A DNA stretch of 64,000 nt from CAIVAT01 sp049317265 (GCA_049317265.1 JBMOIP010000022.1:11571-75570), one strand, 5' to 3'; positions 52,939 to 62,507 are shown, counted from the stretch's first letter. The notes: a model not told the origin generated them from the letters alone. Program-made: numbers and translations.

Positions 52939-54948
52939 CTAGGCCTGATCTACAAATTCCACCAGCACGGTACTGCTTTCCACCCGGTCATTGACAGCCA
53001 CATTGATCGCCTTGATGGAAGCATCCCTGGGTGAAACAATCAGGTTTTCCATCTTCATCGCTTCAATGATTAGAAGGGGATCTCCTTTTTTTACAGTATC
53101 GCCTGCTTTGATATGGATCCGGATCACCTTCCCGGGCATGGGCGAGGTGACATGGTTGCTGTCGTTTCCGTGGGTGTCGAACCCGGAGGCAAAGACAGAC
53201 TCGGCCAGGATATCGTGACGCTTAAGCTGGAAAATATGACCGCCTGTACTCACATAGGCCAGGTTATCAGCATTCTCTGAGATCCAGGCTGTGTAGTGAT
53301 GCTGGCTGATGGTGAACTCCGTTTTGTTTGCGCCACCCGAAACAGGTGTGGCATGGTATTGAACTCCGTCTATTTCAAAAATATAATGATTATCAGAATA
53401 CCCGTGCACTTTCACGGTGATTTCAGCCTCTTCAAATTTCAGCCTGAGGTTCATCAGGTTTCGCCAATAACCTATGGTCTCCCAGATATTGGGTTTACTG
53501 CAACATGATGTGTCTGTTTGCAGGTTGGGTTTCAGGGTGAACATCAGGTACCCGATAATGGGAACGTGGATGGGAATCTGGCTTTTATCGGCCAGGATCT
53601 CTGTCGCAAGAGCAGAAGTATGTTCATCGCAGAACTTGGTGGAGATGCTATTGGCATTGAATGCTTCACTCTGCAGCAACTTGACCAGGTAGGTGATGTT
53701 TGTGTTGATTCCGTGAATGATATAATCGTTGAGGGCCTGCAACATCAAAAGTGTGGCTTCATTGCGGTCTTTTCCCCAAACAACCAGTTTGCAGATCATC
53801 GGGTCAAAGGAGCTCTTGATCTCGGTTTTGGCTGTAATGCCTGTATCTATCCGGAGCCCCGGAAATTCAGGTTCCTTGTAAAAGGTCATTTTTCCCGGGG
53901 ATGGCTGGAAATTGCTTGCCGGGTCCTCTGCATAGATGCGGCATTCGATGGCGTGGCCATTCTGGCGGACATCTTCAGCCTTAATTCTGAGAGGGAGCCC
54001 GGCTGCCACATGAATCTGCTCCTCTACCAGGTCGATACCCGTTACCATTTCAGTCACAGGATGTTCCACCTGGATCCGGGTGTTCATCTCCAGGAAGTAA
54101 AAGTTAAGGTCCTTGTCCACGAGAAATTCGATGGTCCCGGCATTGTTATACCCGATCGCTTTCCCGATGGCCACCGCTGCCTCTCCCATTTTTTTCCTGA
54201 CATCGGGTGTAAGGGTCGGAGAGGGCGACTCTTCAATAATTTTCTGATACCGACGCTGGATAGAGCATTCGCGTTCAAACAGGTGGACGACATTCCCAAA
54301 GTTATCGCCCAGGATCTGAACTTCGATATGGCGCGGCTCTTCGATAAACTTTTCGATGTAGACCGTTTCATCGCCGAAATAGGCTTTTGCCTGCCGGCTG
54401 GTCGATTCGAGGGCTTCTGCAAGCTCTTTCTCTTCATAAACGATGCGCATGCCCTTGCCACCACCGCCTGCTGCAGCTTTAAGCAACACAGGGAACCCGA
54501 TCTGGTGGGCAGTTTTCTCCAGCTCCTCCCTGGACCCGGTCACGCCTTCAGTCATCGGGATGTTGATTTTCTTCACAAATGCCCGGGCTTCGATCTTGTT
54601 TCCCATGATCCTCATCGCCTCAGGCCGCGGACCGATAAAGATGATCCCTGCATCCACGCAGGCTGCCACAAAAAGGGGATTTTCTGCCAGGAAACCATAT
54701 CCCGGGTGGATGGCATCACAACCACTTTTTTTGGCCACCTCAATGATCTTTGGGATGTTGAGATAGGTTTCGCTGAGTTCGACCTCACCAATGCACCAGG
54801 CTTCATCGGCCATGGTCACATGAAGGGAGTCTGCATCGATCCTAGAATAGATGGAGACGGTCTTTATCCCGAGTTTCCGGGCGGTCCGGATGACACGAAC
54901 GGCGATTTCGCCGCGGTTTGCAATGAGTATTTTGTGAATCACGTTCAT
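52939..54948 (-). CDS. liuD: Methylcrotonyl-CoA carboxylase, biotin carboxylase/biotin carrier subunit
   Basis: A 669-residue subunit. Biotin carboxylase domain (ILIANRGEIAVRVIRTARKLG, DAIHPGYGFLAEN, ATP-grasp AAAGGGGKGMR, FLEMNTRIQVEHPVTE) at about 4-450. A linker/BT domain follows, then the biotinyl domain with EAMKMENL (about 634-641). The partner carboxyltransferase is at 56552-58159. With the hydratase and HMG-CoA-lyase-like genes this matches the leucine route, though carboxylases of this family also act on geranyl-, propionyl- or acetyl-CoA. Confidence 0.92.
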   Translation of the reverse strand: MNVIHKILIANRGEIAVRVIRTARKLGIKTVSIYSRIDADSLHVTMADEAWCIGEVELSETYLNIPKIIEVAKKSGCDAIHPGYGFLAENPLFVAACVDAGIIFIGPRPEAMRIMGNKIEARAFVKKINIPMTEGVTGSREELEKTAHQIGFPVLLKAAAGGGGKGMRIVYEEKELAEALESTSRQAKAYFGDETVYIEKFIEEPRHIEVQILGDNFGNVVHLFERECSIQRRYQKIIEESPSPTLTPDVRKKMGEAAVAIGKAIGYNNAGTIEFLVDKDLNFYFLEMNTRIQVEHPVTEMVTGIDLVEEQIHVAAGLPLRIKAEDVRQNGHAIECRIYAEDPASNFQPSPGKMTFYKEPEFPGLRIDTGITAKTEIKSSFDPMICKLVVWGKDRNEATLLMLQALNDYIIHGINTNITYLVKLLQSEAFNANSISTKFCDEHTSALATEILADKSQIPIHVPIIGYLMFTLKPNLQTDTSCCSKPNIWETIGYWRNLMNLRLKFEEAEITVKVHGYSDNHYIFEIDGVQYHATPVSGGANKTEFTISQHHYTAWISENADNLAYVSTGGHIFQLKRHDILAESVFASGFDTHGNDSNHVTSPMPGKVIRIHIKAGDTVKKGDPLLIIEAMKMENLIVSPRDASIKAINVAVNDRVESSTVLVEFVDQA

Positions 54949-54949
54949 A

Positions 54950-55732
54950 TTATTTCACCCAGTTCGGTTTTCTTTTTTCCAGAAATGCATTCATCCCCTC
55001 CTGGCCTTCTTCAGACGCCCTGATCTCAGCGATCATCCGGGCGGTATAGTCATATGCCTCCATCAGGGTAAGGCTGTTCGATACATCATGAATCAGTGTT
55101 TTGCACTGGCTCATGGCTTTGGGGCCGCTTGTCCTCAGAAGGGCGATCACCTCTCCGAGCGTTTCGTCAAGTTTATCGGTAGGAACAGACTTGTTAACCA
55201 GCCTGAAATGTTCAGCCTCTTTTCCTTTGATACGCCGGCCGGTGAGCATCAGTTCTTTGGCGCCGTATTCGCCAACCCGCTTAATGACATAAGGCGAGAT
55301 GCAGGCAGGAACAATACCGATTTTAACTTCACTGAGCGAAAATGTCGCATCATCGGTGCAGTAGGCCAGGTCGCAGGCTGAAAGCAGCCCGTTTGCCCCG
55401 CCAAGCGCAACCCCATGTACTACGGCGAGGGTGGGTTTTGGGCAGTTGTAGATTGTAAGGAAACACTTTGAAAGCAGGAGGCTTTCGGTGTAATTCTGGT
55501 CATAGCTGTTCAGGGAAACTGATTTCATCCAGTTCAGGTCGACCCCGGCGCAGAAGGACTTGCCCCTTCCCCGCAGAATTACACAAACTACGGATGGGTC
55601 AATCGTTTCCATGCAATTTGTCAACTCGCGAAGCATCGTCTCATCAAATGCGTTGTGTAAATCCGGCCGGTTCAGCCAGATGGTCAGCACTCCCTGGTCG
55701 TGGGTTAATTCTATGGTTGTGAATTGGGTCAT
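54950..55732 (-). CDS. liuC: Enoyl-CoA hydratase, methylglutaconyl-CoA hydratase type
   Basis: A 260-residue crotonase. Oxyanion-hole motif KSFCAGVDLNWMKS and GVALGGANGLLSACDLAYC, followed by FSLSEVKIGIVPACISPYVI, are typical of the AUH/LiuC group. It would hydrate 3-methylglutaconyl-CoA to HMG-CoA. Its stop is one base before the start of the biotin carboxylase gene; the RAYT and REP block separates it from the carboxyltransferase upstream. Confidence 0.88.
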   Translation of the reverse strand: MTQFTTIELTHDQGVLTIWLNRPDLHNAFDETMLRELTNCMETIDPSVVCVILRGRGKSFCAGVDLNWMKSVSLNSYDQNYTESLLLSKCFLTIYNCPKPTLAVVHGVALGGANGLLSACDLAYCTDDATFSLSEVKIGIVPACISPYVIKRVGEYGAKELMLTGRRIKGKEAEHFRLVNKSVPTDKLDETLGEVIALLRTSGPKAMSQCKTLIHDVSNSLTLMEAYDYTARMIAEIRASEEGQEGMNAFLEKRKPNWVK

Positions 55733-56113
55733 ATGTCGATGTTAAAAATTATTTGGTTAAAGCCAATTCTGTTATTGCCATCTTTTCTATCCAACAGCTG
55801 AAGCTGTTGGCAATTGATGTTTGGTTCCAAAGTTGGTTTTTCCAGATGATTATTACTCCCTGATTCTGTGCCAACTCCATTGTTTTAATATGGGTCATGT
55901 GTTAATTTAAAATTCATTTGGCTAAAGCCAATTCTGTTATTGCCATCTTTCCTAGCCAACAGCTGAAGCTGTTGGCAATTGATGTCCATGTTTCAAAGGC
56001 TGTTCCAAGATTGAATTACCTCCAGCATCAATTGCCTCCAGCATCAATTGCCTCCAGCATCAATTGCCTCCAGCTTTAGCTGGAGGAAGGAGGATTCAAT
56101 GATAGCTTTGGCT
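55733..56113. repeat. REP cluster: two 78-bp direct repeats, a 16-bp tandem array and several hairpins
   Basis: A 78-base element at about 55744-55820 recurs at 55908-55985. Each copy holds a TTGGCTAAAGCCAA-like hairpin and a perfect 8-bp hairpin CCAACAGC-TGAA-GCTGTTGG. From about 56019 a 16-bp unit (TCCAGCATCAATTGCC) repeats about three times and ends in CCTCCAGC-TTTA-GCTGGAGG (56067-56086). TTTGGC-TTTA-GCCAAA (56108-56123) overlaps the RAYT stop. The stretch between liuC and RAYT contains no gene. Confidence 0.85.
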
Positions 56114-56548
56114 TTAGCCAAATTTCTGAAAGCCATATTTGCTGATAAATGCATCAAATTCATTTTGAAAAGTTGTTTGTTTATGATGTTCTTCCTGATT
56201 TTTAATATATTCCCTGACCTGTTCAAGAGCAGAAAATCCAACTGAAACTGCATAATATTCATCCTGCCATTCAAATTTTCCACTACAAAGGTTATGTTTG
56301 TTAATATAGAAGGAAGATTCTCCTTTTACTAGTTGCATTACTTTACTCATTGTCTGATCTGTTCCCAGGGAAATAAGGCAATGGCAATGGTCGGCATAGC
56401 CATTGATAAAATTGATGAAAATACTTTTCTCTTTGGCATTTTCACGAATGTGCTGCCAAACCTGTTGCCTGATTTCCGTTGTTGACAGCATATTCTGCCG
56501 ATTCTTCGTCGACCATACAAAATGAATATATACTTTTATGAATGGCAT
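56114..56548 (-). mobile_element. REP-associated tyrosine transposase (RAYT), second copy
   Basis: A 144-residue Y1_Tnp protein. HUH motif H54-C-H56 (YADHCHCLISL), catalytic Y114 (EYIKNQEEHH). It is alignable without gaps to the copy at 15420 over about 120 residues but clearly diverged, so it is not a recent transposition copy. It begins 3 bases after the carboxyltransferase stop and is followed by the REP cluster. It thus lies inside the liu operon in the operon's direction. Confidence 0.88.
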
Positions 56549-56551
56549 GAT

Positions 56552-58159
56552 TTACATTCTGAAAATCCCGTACTGCGTTTTTTCATATTTCTTGTTCTGC
56601 GAGATGGCGATCGCCAGGCCGAGGATTTTGCGGGTATCCACCGGGTCGATGATCCCGTCGTCCCAAAGCCGTGCGGTGCTGAAGTAAGCAGAGCCCTCCT
56701 CTTCGTATTTTTTCAGCGTGGTTTGCATCATCTTTTCACGGTCTTCGGGAGAGAGTGTTTTTCCTGCTGCCCTGAGCTGATCTTCCTTTACTGTAATGAG
56801 CACATTGGCTGCCTGTTCGCCTCCCATGACCGATATTTTGGAGTTGGGGTACATGAACAGGAACCTCGGCTCATAGGCACGACCTGCCATGGCATAGTTC
56901 CCGGCGCCAAAGGACCCCCCAAAAACCACGGTAAACTTCGGAACGTTGGCATTCGCTACGGCATGGACAAATTTCGCCCCGTCGCGGGCAATTCCAGCCC
57001 GCTCATACTGTTTCCCGACGATGAAGCCGGTGATGTTCTGCAGGAATAGGATCGGGATGTTCCTTGAAGTGCATAGTTCCACGAAGTGCGCACCCTTCAG
57101 GGCTGTCTCTCCGAAAAGAACACCGTTGTTGGCGAGGATGCCAATGGGGTAACCCATGATCCGTGCAAAACCGGTGGTAAGGGTTGGTGCGTAGCGCTCC
57201 TTGAATTCGTGGAAGAGGCTGCCATCCACGATGCGGGCGATGATCTCCTTCGAATCCACCGGCTTCTTCAAGTCCACCGGCAGGATTCCGTATAACTCTT
57301 TGGGGTCGTATGCAGGTTCTTCTATGGGATGACTGTCGAGGCACTGGTACTCATGCCGTTGAATCGATTCAAATATGTTGCGGCAGATCTGGATGGCATG
57401 AACATCATTTTCGGCCAGGTGATCAGCCACACCAGAGATCATGGTGTGTACCTCTGCGCCGCCAAGTTCTTCCGCTGAAACCTCTTCGCCGGTTGCAGCC
57501 TTCACAAGGGGTGGTCCGCCGATGAAGATGGTTCCCTGGTTGCGGACAATGATCGTTTCATCGCTCATGGCCGGAACATAGGCTCCTCCGGCCGTACAGG
57601 AACCCATCACCACCGATATCTGCGGGATGCCCTGTGCCGACAGCCTCGCCTGGTTGAAGAAGAACCGGCCGAAATCGTATTTGTCGGGAAAAACATTTGC
57701 CTGTTCAGGAAGGAATACACCGCCCGAATCGACCAGGTAGACGCATGGCAGCCTGTTTTCCATGGCAATCTCCTGAGCCCTGACATGCTTTTTAATGGTC
57801 TCTTTTACATAGGTTCCGCCTTTGACGGTTGCATCATTGGCCACAATCATCACCTCTTTGCCATGGATGACACCGATGCCTGTGATGATCCCGGCCGAGG
57901 GGAACCCGTTGTCATACAAGCCAAATGCTGCAAGGGCCGAGAGTTCTATGAATGGCGTGTTCCGGTCAACCAGCAGGTCGATTCGTTCCCTGGCAAGCAG
58001 TTTCCCGCGCTCTTTGTGCCTCGCCACCAGCTGCTCAGGGCCGCCCTGCCTGATGGTGGCCAGGTTCTCCCTGTACCTGTTCAACAGTTTCATGAACTCC
58101 TCACGGTTTTGGAGGTACTCCGGGCTGTCGACCTTAATTTTACTTTCGATTCGAAACAT
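56552..58159 (-). CDS. liuB: Methylcrotonyl-CoA carboxylase, carboxyltransferase subunit
   Basis: A 535-residue carboxyltransferase. N-terminal half: ARHKERGKLLARERIDLLVD, LVDSGGVFLPEQANVFPDKYDFGR-type segment, VMGSCTAGGAYVPAMSDE. C-terminal half: LFLQNITGFIVGKQYE, FGGSFGAGNYAMAGRAY, FMYPNSKISVMGGEQAANVL. The SGGVFLPEQ and NITGFIVG forms are those of methylcrotonyl-CoA carboxylase beta. It is first gene of the liu cluster; partner subunit at 52939-54948. Confidence 0.93.
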   Translation of the reverse strand: MFRIESKIKVDSPEYLQNREEFMKLLNRYRENLATIRQGGPEQLVARHKERGKLLARERIDLLVDRNTPFIELSALAAFGLYDNGFPSAGIITGIGVIHGKEVMIVANDATVKGGTYVKETIKKHVRAQEIAMENRLPCVYLVDSGGVFLPEQANVFPDKYDFGRFFFNQARLSAQGIPQISVVMGSCTAGGAYVPAMSDETIIVRNQGTIFIGGPPLVKAATGEEVSAEELGGAEVHTMISGVADHLAENDVHAIQICRNIFESIQRHEYQCLDSHPIEEPAYDPKELYGILPVDLKKPVDSKEIIARIVDGSLFHEFKERYAPTLTTGFARIMGYPIGILANNGVLFGETALKGAHFVELCTSRNIPILFLQNITGFIVGKQYERAGIARDGAKFVHAVANANVPKFTVVFGGSFGAGNYAMAGRAYEPRFLFMYPNSKISVMGGEQAANVLITVKEDQLRAAGKTLSPEDREKMMQTTLKKYEEEGSAYFSTARLWDDGIIDPVDTRKILGLAIAISQNKKYEKTQYGIFRM

Positions 58160-58279
58160 GATCTATATCTGAAATACAATGAGTTACAAAATCCTGGTGA
58201 AGATGGATCCTTTTTGAATTTAGCGTACTAAATTAAGAATAATTCTAAATTATACAAACTATTTCTGAAATATCTGGCG

Positions 58280-58287
58280 TAACTTTG
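58280..58287 (+). promoter_or_regulatory. -7 element upstream of the RelA-like gene
   Basis: TAACTTTG matches TAnnTTTG, in the 230-base divergent gap between liuB and the RelA-like gene. No good TTG is found at the standard spacing. Confidence 0.4.
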
Positions 58288-58389
58288 CGTTCGCTTAAAG
58301 GCCATCAATAGCTTTCCACTTTAAGCGAAGTGCATTTCAACTACTGAAAAAACTGATTAAGCTTGGCTGATACCATTACCAATAGTGCG

Positions 58390-60291
58390 ATGAAAGAACT
58401 GACCCTTGAAAGGCTGCTCGAATATGAGCAGTTGAACGGGGAGCGTACAACCTTGAGAAAAGCTTTTTCCGCCATGCTCAACCAGACGGAAAGGGATGGC
58501 GATTCAGGCTATGTACAGATGGTTCTGGAAACGGCGGTCATTATCCTGGATGAGATGAACCTCGGACCGGCATCGGTGAAGTGCCTGATGCTTAAAAGTC
58601 TGGCTGACAAGGGAACGATGACGCCAGAACAGGTTGAAAATGAATATGGTATGCCTGTCATGGGGCTGATTGAAGGCATTCATAAACTGGAGCGGATCGA
58701 TACCAAGAAATACAGCACCAATACCGAAAATTTCATCGGTCTGATGCTGACACTTTCAGAGGATATCCGTGTTTTGCTCATCAGGCTTGGCATGCGGCTT
58801 TACGACATGCGTCACCTGTTGGAATATCCGCCTGAAAAACAATCCATTATCACCGGCGAGACCCAGGCCCTCTATATCCCTATTGCACACCGCCTCGGGC
58901 TGTACCAGATAAAAAATGAACTGGAAGACCGGGTGATGCGGTTTCTCGATCCGCAAACCTATATGCTCATCGAAACGAAGCTCACAGATACGAAAGGAGA
59001 CCGCGACCAGTATACCGCCGATTTTATCAAGCCCATCGAAGAACAGCTCAACGAAAACGGATTTGACTGCGAACTGAAGAGCAGGGTTAAATCCATTCCC
59101 TCCATCCGCAGGAAGATGTTGACCCAGAAGGTAGATTTTGAGAAAGTTTACGACCTTTTTGCCATCCGGATAATCTTGAATAAAACAGTGGAAAATGATG
59201 CGGCAGATTGCTGGAAGATCTACTCGCTGATTACCGATATCTATACTCCGAACCCGCGACGGTTGCGTGATTGGATCACCTTTCCGAAATCGACAGGTTA
59301 TGAGTCGTTGCACACAACCGTTATAGGCCCTGAAGGGCGATGGGTTGAGGTTCAGATTCGTACCCGCCGGATGGATGAGGTGGCTGAAAAGGGGTTCGCG
59401 GCCCACTGGAAATACAAATCGGGCAGCAAAACCCAGAGCAGGGACGCACTCTATGCGGATATCCGTGAGATGCTTGAAAAACCAGTGCATTCCAGCCAGG
59501 AGAGATCCGTCAGCCGGGAGAAAAAGGCGTTATATTCGGATGAGATCTTCATTTTTACACCCAAAGGTGACCTGAAGAGGCTGAAGTCGGGATACTCAGT
59601 ACTTGATTTTGCCTTTGAAATCCACTCTGAAGTGGGTTCAACCTGCACCGGGGCCATCGTAAACGGGAAGATGGTGCCATTGAAACACATCCTTCAGAAC
59701 GGGGATATGGTGAAGATCCTGACTTCAAAGGCACAAAAACCAAATCCCGGCTGGCTCGACATCGTAAAAAGTCCGCGAAACCTTGCCCGTATCAAGCATG
59801 CCCTCAAAATGGAGGCATACAAGGAGGCCGACTTTGGAAAAGAGATCATTAAAAACAAGGTGACCCAGCTAGGGTATGAATTTGCCGATCCGCTGGTGAA
59901 TAAACTTGCGGACTACTTCGGCTGTGAAAATATCATGGATCTTTACCAGCGATTCGGTGAAGGTAAGATTGATCTGAGCAAGATCAAAAAAGCGCTTACT
60001 CAACCCGATCCGGGGATTCCGGTTATCCCTGCAAAGGAGGAGACATTCCCGGAAAGGATTTCAGGGGTGATGGCCGGGAAGGAAGATTTTGTTATCATTG
60101 ATCCGAAAATCAAGTCATTACATTACCAATATGCCAAATGCTGTGCCCCCGTTCCGGGTAATTCGATTTTTGCATTTGTGAGTGTATCGCAGGGGATCAA
60201 AATTCATAAAACAACCTGTACCAATGCGCATCAGCTCATCACAAGGTACCCTTACCGCGTGCTGGAAGCCCGGTGGAAAGATATCATATGA
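58390..60291 (+). CDS. RelA-like (p)ppGpp synthetase with degenerate hydrolase domain
   Basis: A 633-residue RSH protein. In the hydrolase (HD) region the His-Asp motif is lost: the position of LLHDVVED reads MLKSLADK, and KLADRLHNMRTL has become RLGMRLYDMRHL. The synthetase domain looks functional: YDLFAIRII, RLRDWITFPKSTGYESLHTTV, WVEVQIRTRRMDEVAEKGFAAHW. The TGS domain (EIFIFTPKGDLKRL) and a CCAPVPGN motif follow; the chain ends without a C-terminal ACT domain. It probably makes but does not degrade ppGpp. A TTG start at 58363 would add nine residues; ATG 58390 is preferred. It overlaps the next gene by 4 bases. Confidence 0.88.
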   Translation: MKELTLERLLEYEQLNGERTTLRKAFSAMLNQTERDGDSGYVQMVLETAVIILDEMNLGPASVKCLMLKSLADKGTMTPEQVENEYGMPVMGLIEGIHKLERIDTKKYSTNTENFIGLMLTLSEDIRVLLIRLGMRLYDMRHLLEYPPEKQSIITGETQALYIPIAHRLGLYQIKNELEDRVMRFLDPQTYMLIETKLTDTKGDRDQYTADFIKPIEEQLNENGFDCELKSRVKSIPSIRRKMLTQKVDFEKVYDLFAIRIILNKTVENDAADCWKIYSLITDIYTPNPRRLRDWITFPKSTGYESLHTTVIGPEGRWVEVQIRTRRMDEVAEKGFAAHWKYKSGSKTQSRDALYADIREMLEKPVHSSQERSVSREKKALYSDEIFIFTPKGDLKRLKSGYSVLDFAFEIHSEVGSTCTGAIVNGKMVPLKHILQNGDMVKILTSKAQKPNPGWLDIVKSPRNLARIKHALKMEAYKEADFGKEIIKNKVTQLGYEFADPLVNKLADYFGCENIMDLYQRFGEGKIDLSKIKKALTQPDPGIPVIPAKEETFPERISGVMAGKEDFVIIDPKIKSLHYQYAKCCAPVPGNSIFAFVSVSQGIKIHKTTCTNAHQLITRYPYRVLEARWKDII

Positions 60292-61052
60292 GCAGCGACT
60301 ACGTCATCGAGGTAAGGGATGTCCACAAATCTTTCAAGGCCGTTCAGGCGGTTCGCGGGATCGGTTTAACCATTGCAGCCGGCCGCTTTGTGGCCATCCT
60401 TGGCCCGAACGGAGCAGGGAAAACCACACTGGTGGAGATGATAGAAGGCATTCAGCAACCCGACCGCGGCGACATTTTCATCATGGGCAAGACCTGGAAA
60501 GGAAATGAAAAATACCTGAGGAACATTCTCGGACTTTCCCTCCAGGAGACCCACTTTATCGATAAGCTCACTGTTTGGGAAACGCTGCGGCTCTTTGCCA
60601 GCTTTTTTCGCATCGGCAAGGAGCGCTGCGAGGAGGTGATGCGTCTTATTGCATTGGAAGAGAAGCGGAAAGCATGGGTGGTTAATCTTTCAGGGGGGCA
60701 ACGTCAGCGCCTCGCCCTCGGGATATCCATTCTGAATAAACCGAAAATTCTGTTGTTAGACGAACCAACAACCGGACTTGATCCCAATGCCCGTCGTGAA
60801 ATCTGGAGTATCCTCCTTAAACTGAAGGAACAACGTGACACCTCGCTCATCCTCACCACCCACTATATGGAGGAGGCAGAGCAGCTTTGTGACGACATCA
60901 TCATCATCGATCACGGCAAAATATTGAAGCAGGGAACGATTACGGATTTGTTGGGAGAAATTCAGGATATGCCATTAAAGCCCGTGGAGACCCGGAAAAT
61001 CACCCTCGACGACCTCTTTACCTCACTAACCGGACGACACCTCGATGATTGA
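60288..61052 (+). CDS. ABC-2 exporter ATP-binding protein
   Basis: A 254-residue ATPase starting at MSSDYVIEVRDVHKSFKAVQAV, in an ATGA overlap with the RelA-like stop. Walker A LGPNGAGKTTLVEM, signature NLSGGQRQRLALG, Walker B ILLLDEPTTGLDP and H-loop LTTHYMEEAEQL are intact. Type is that of drug or polysaccharide/lipid exporters (CcmA/NatA-like). The permease follows with an 8-base overlap. Confidence 0.92.
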   Translation: MSSDYVIEVRDVHKSFKAVQAVRGIGLTIAAGRFVAILGPNGAGKTTLVEMIEGIQQPDRGDIFIMGKTWKGNEKYLRNILGLSLQETHFIDKLTVWETLRLFASFFRIGKERCEEVMRLIALEEKRKAWVVNLSGGQRQRLALGISILNKPKILLLDEPTTGLDPNARREIWSILLKLKEQRDTSLILTTHYMEEAEQLCDDIIIIDHGKILKQGTITDLLGEIQDMPLKPVETRKITLDDLFTSLTGRHLDD

Positions 61053-62190
61053 CCGTATCACAAATAGCCAGTTGTTTCAATTGATCATGGCGAATATCAG
61101 GGAGCTTATCCGCGAACCTGGAGTGCTCTTCTGGGGTATTATCTTCCCTATCCTCATGTCGCTTGGATTAGGCGTTGCTTTTACCAAAAAGAAGGATGTT
61201 GTCACCAATATCGCCGTGATCGGAGAAAACCACCTTGTGGCACATCCTACCGATTCTGTTTCTCTATTGTATAACTTCTTACAGAAAAGCAAGGCTGAGC
61301 CGGGTCACGATCCCCAGGGCAACCTGGTCCGAAAAATCACTGTTCCTGATGACAAATTGGGAAATAACACCTTTATCTTCCATGCCATGGCATGGAAAGA
61401 GGCCATGGTGATGCTGAAGCGCGGTAACCTGAACCTGGTGCTGGATGAAAAAAACGGGATGGTGCAGTATCATTTCGACCCGATGAATCCCGATGCTCAG
61501 CTCGCCTATCTTAAACTGACAAGGATGTTCAAATCACCCGGACCTGTTGCCGATAAGGCCAACCCGGAGATTGCTCCCCTTACGGTCAGTGGTTCCCGTT
61601 ACATCGACTTTCTTATTCCCGGGCTGATTGCCATGGGGGTGATGATGTCGTGCATGTGGGGCGTGAGTTACGCCATCATTGAGCGCCGGTCAAAAAAGTT
61701 GCTGAGACGAATGGTTGCCACCCCGATGAAGCGGTCAAATTTCCTGCTTGCCCTGATTTCTGTGAGGATCCTGATGAATTTTGTGGAAGCCGGACTGCTC
61801 TTTCTCTTTGCATGGCTGGCTTTTCACATCACCATCCAGGGAAATGTAGCTGCTTTGCTTTCACTTTTCATCGCCGGGAATTTTGCCTTCGCGGGAATTG
61901 CCATCTTCCTCTCCTCGCGTACAGCAAAAACAGAGGTGGGCAACGGGTTGATCAATGCCCTGAGTATGCCGATGATGGTGCTTTCAGGCGTTTTCTTCAG
62001 CTATCACAACTTCCCGGAATGGAGCATCCCGGTTATTCAGAAATTCCCGTTAACCATGATGGCCGACGGCATCAGAAGCATCATGATCGAAGGGGCCGGT
62101 TTTGCGGAAACTGCTTTGTCCATCACCATCCTCGGATCGATCGGACTGGTTTTCTTCGTAGCAGGGATGAGGATGTTCAGGTGGCATTGA
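61045..62190 (+). CDS. ABC-2 exporter permease
   Basis: A 381-residue permease. The first membrane span (about 27-45, VLFWGIIFPILMSLGLGVAF) is followed by an extracytoplasmic domain to about 185. Five further spans lie in the C-terminal half, with the ABC-2 hallmark IERRSKKLLRRMVATPMKRSNFL. Together with the ATPase it forms a half-size exporter; substrate not predictable. Translationally coupled to the ppGpp synthetase operon. Confidence 0.9.
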   Translation: MIDRITNSQLFQLIMANIRELIREPGVLFWGIIFPILMSLGLGVAFTKKKDVVTNIAVIGENHLVAHPTDSVSLLYNFLQKSKAEPGHDPQGNLVRKITVPDDKLGNNTFIFHAMAWKEAMVMLKRGNLNLVLDEKNGMVQYHFDPMNPDAQLAYLKLTRMFKSPGPVADKANPEIAPLTVSGSRYIDFLIPGLIAMGVMMSCMWGVSYAIIERRSKKLLRRMVATPMKRSNFLLALISVRILMNFVEAGLLFLFAWLAFHITIQGNVAALLSLFIAGNFAFAGIAIFLSSRTAKTEVGNGLINALSMPMMVLSGVFFSYHNFPEWSIPVIQKFPLTMMADGIRSIMIEGAGFAETALSITILGSIGLVFFVAGMRMFRWH

Positions 62191-62226
62191 AAAACAAAAG
62201 AGGCCGCTCTTTTCAGAACAGCCTCT
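62190..62226 (-). terminator. Rho-independent terminator of the cold-shock gene
   Basis: On the minus strand AGAGGC (62226-62221) and GCCTCT (62204-62199) form the stem, with a small inner pairing, followed by TTTGTTTTT. It also lies directly after the ABC permease stop, so it may work for both convergent genes. Confidence 0.6.
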
Positions 62227-62251
62227 CAGATTAAAATCGTTTTGGTTAAGC

Positions 62252-62443
62252 TTATACCAGTTTAACATTTACAGCATTTAATCCTTTTTTACCTTCGGTC
62301 AGGTCGAATGTTACTTCGTCATTTTCCCGGATACGGTCAATTAAACCAGAGGCATGAACGAAATATTCTTTGCCTGTCTCGGAGTCCATAATAAATCCAA
62401 ATCCTTTTGACTCATTAAAGAATTTTACTTTTCCATTTTTCAT
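62252..62443 (-). CDS. Cold-shock domain protein (CspA family)
   Basis: A 63-residue OB-fold RNA/DNA-binding protein. RNP1 is KGFGFIMD (residues 13-20) and RNP2 is YFVHAS (27-32). Length and sequence are typical. It is flanked by its own promoter and terminator. The DEAD-box helicase gene upstream on the same strand is a usual cold-adaptation partner. Confidence 0.93.
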   Translation of the reverse strand: MKNGKVKFFNESKGFGFIMDSETGKEYFVHASGLIDRIRENDEVTFDLTEGKKGLNAVNVKLV

Positions 62444-62474
62444 AATAATAATCGAATTTTAAAAATAATATTCG

Positions 62475-62507
62475 CAAAGATAAATATAATATTGTTCATT
62501 CTGTCAA
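62475..62507 (-). promoter_or_regulatory. Promoter of the cold-shock gene
   Basis: On the minus strand TTG (62507-62505), a 22-base spacer and TATCTTTG (62482-62475). The -7 match is exact; the spacer is one base longer than usual. The leader to the ATG at 62443 is about 25 bases and A/T-rich. Confidence 0.55.

Noticed and set aside
53518..55023. 501-codon open frame antisense to the biotin carboxylase gene
   Set aside because: The minus strand encodes a full biotin carboxylase/carrier subunit and part of the hydratase. The antisense product shows no domain or signal.
55744..56113. Insertion-sequence ends bounding the second RAYT
   Set aside because: No terminal inverted repeats or target duplications; the repeats are REP-type hairpins on one side only.
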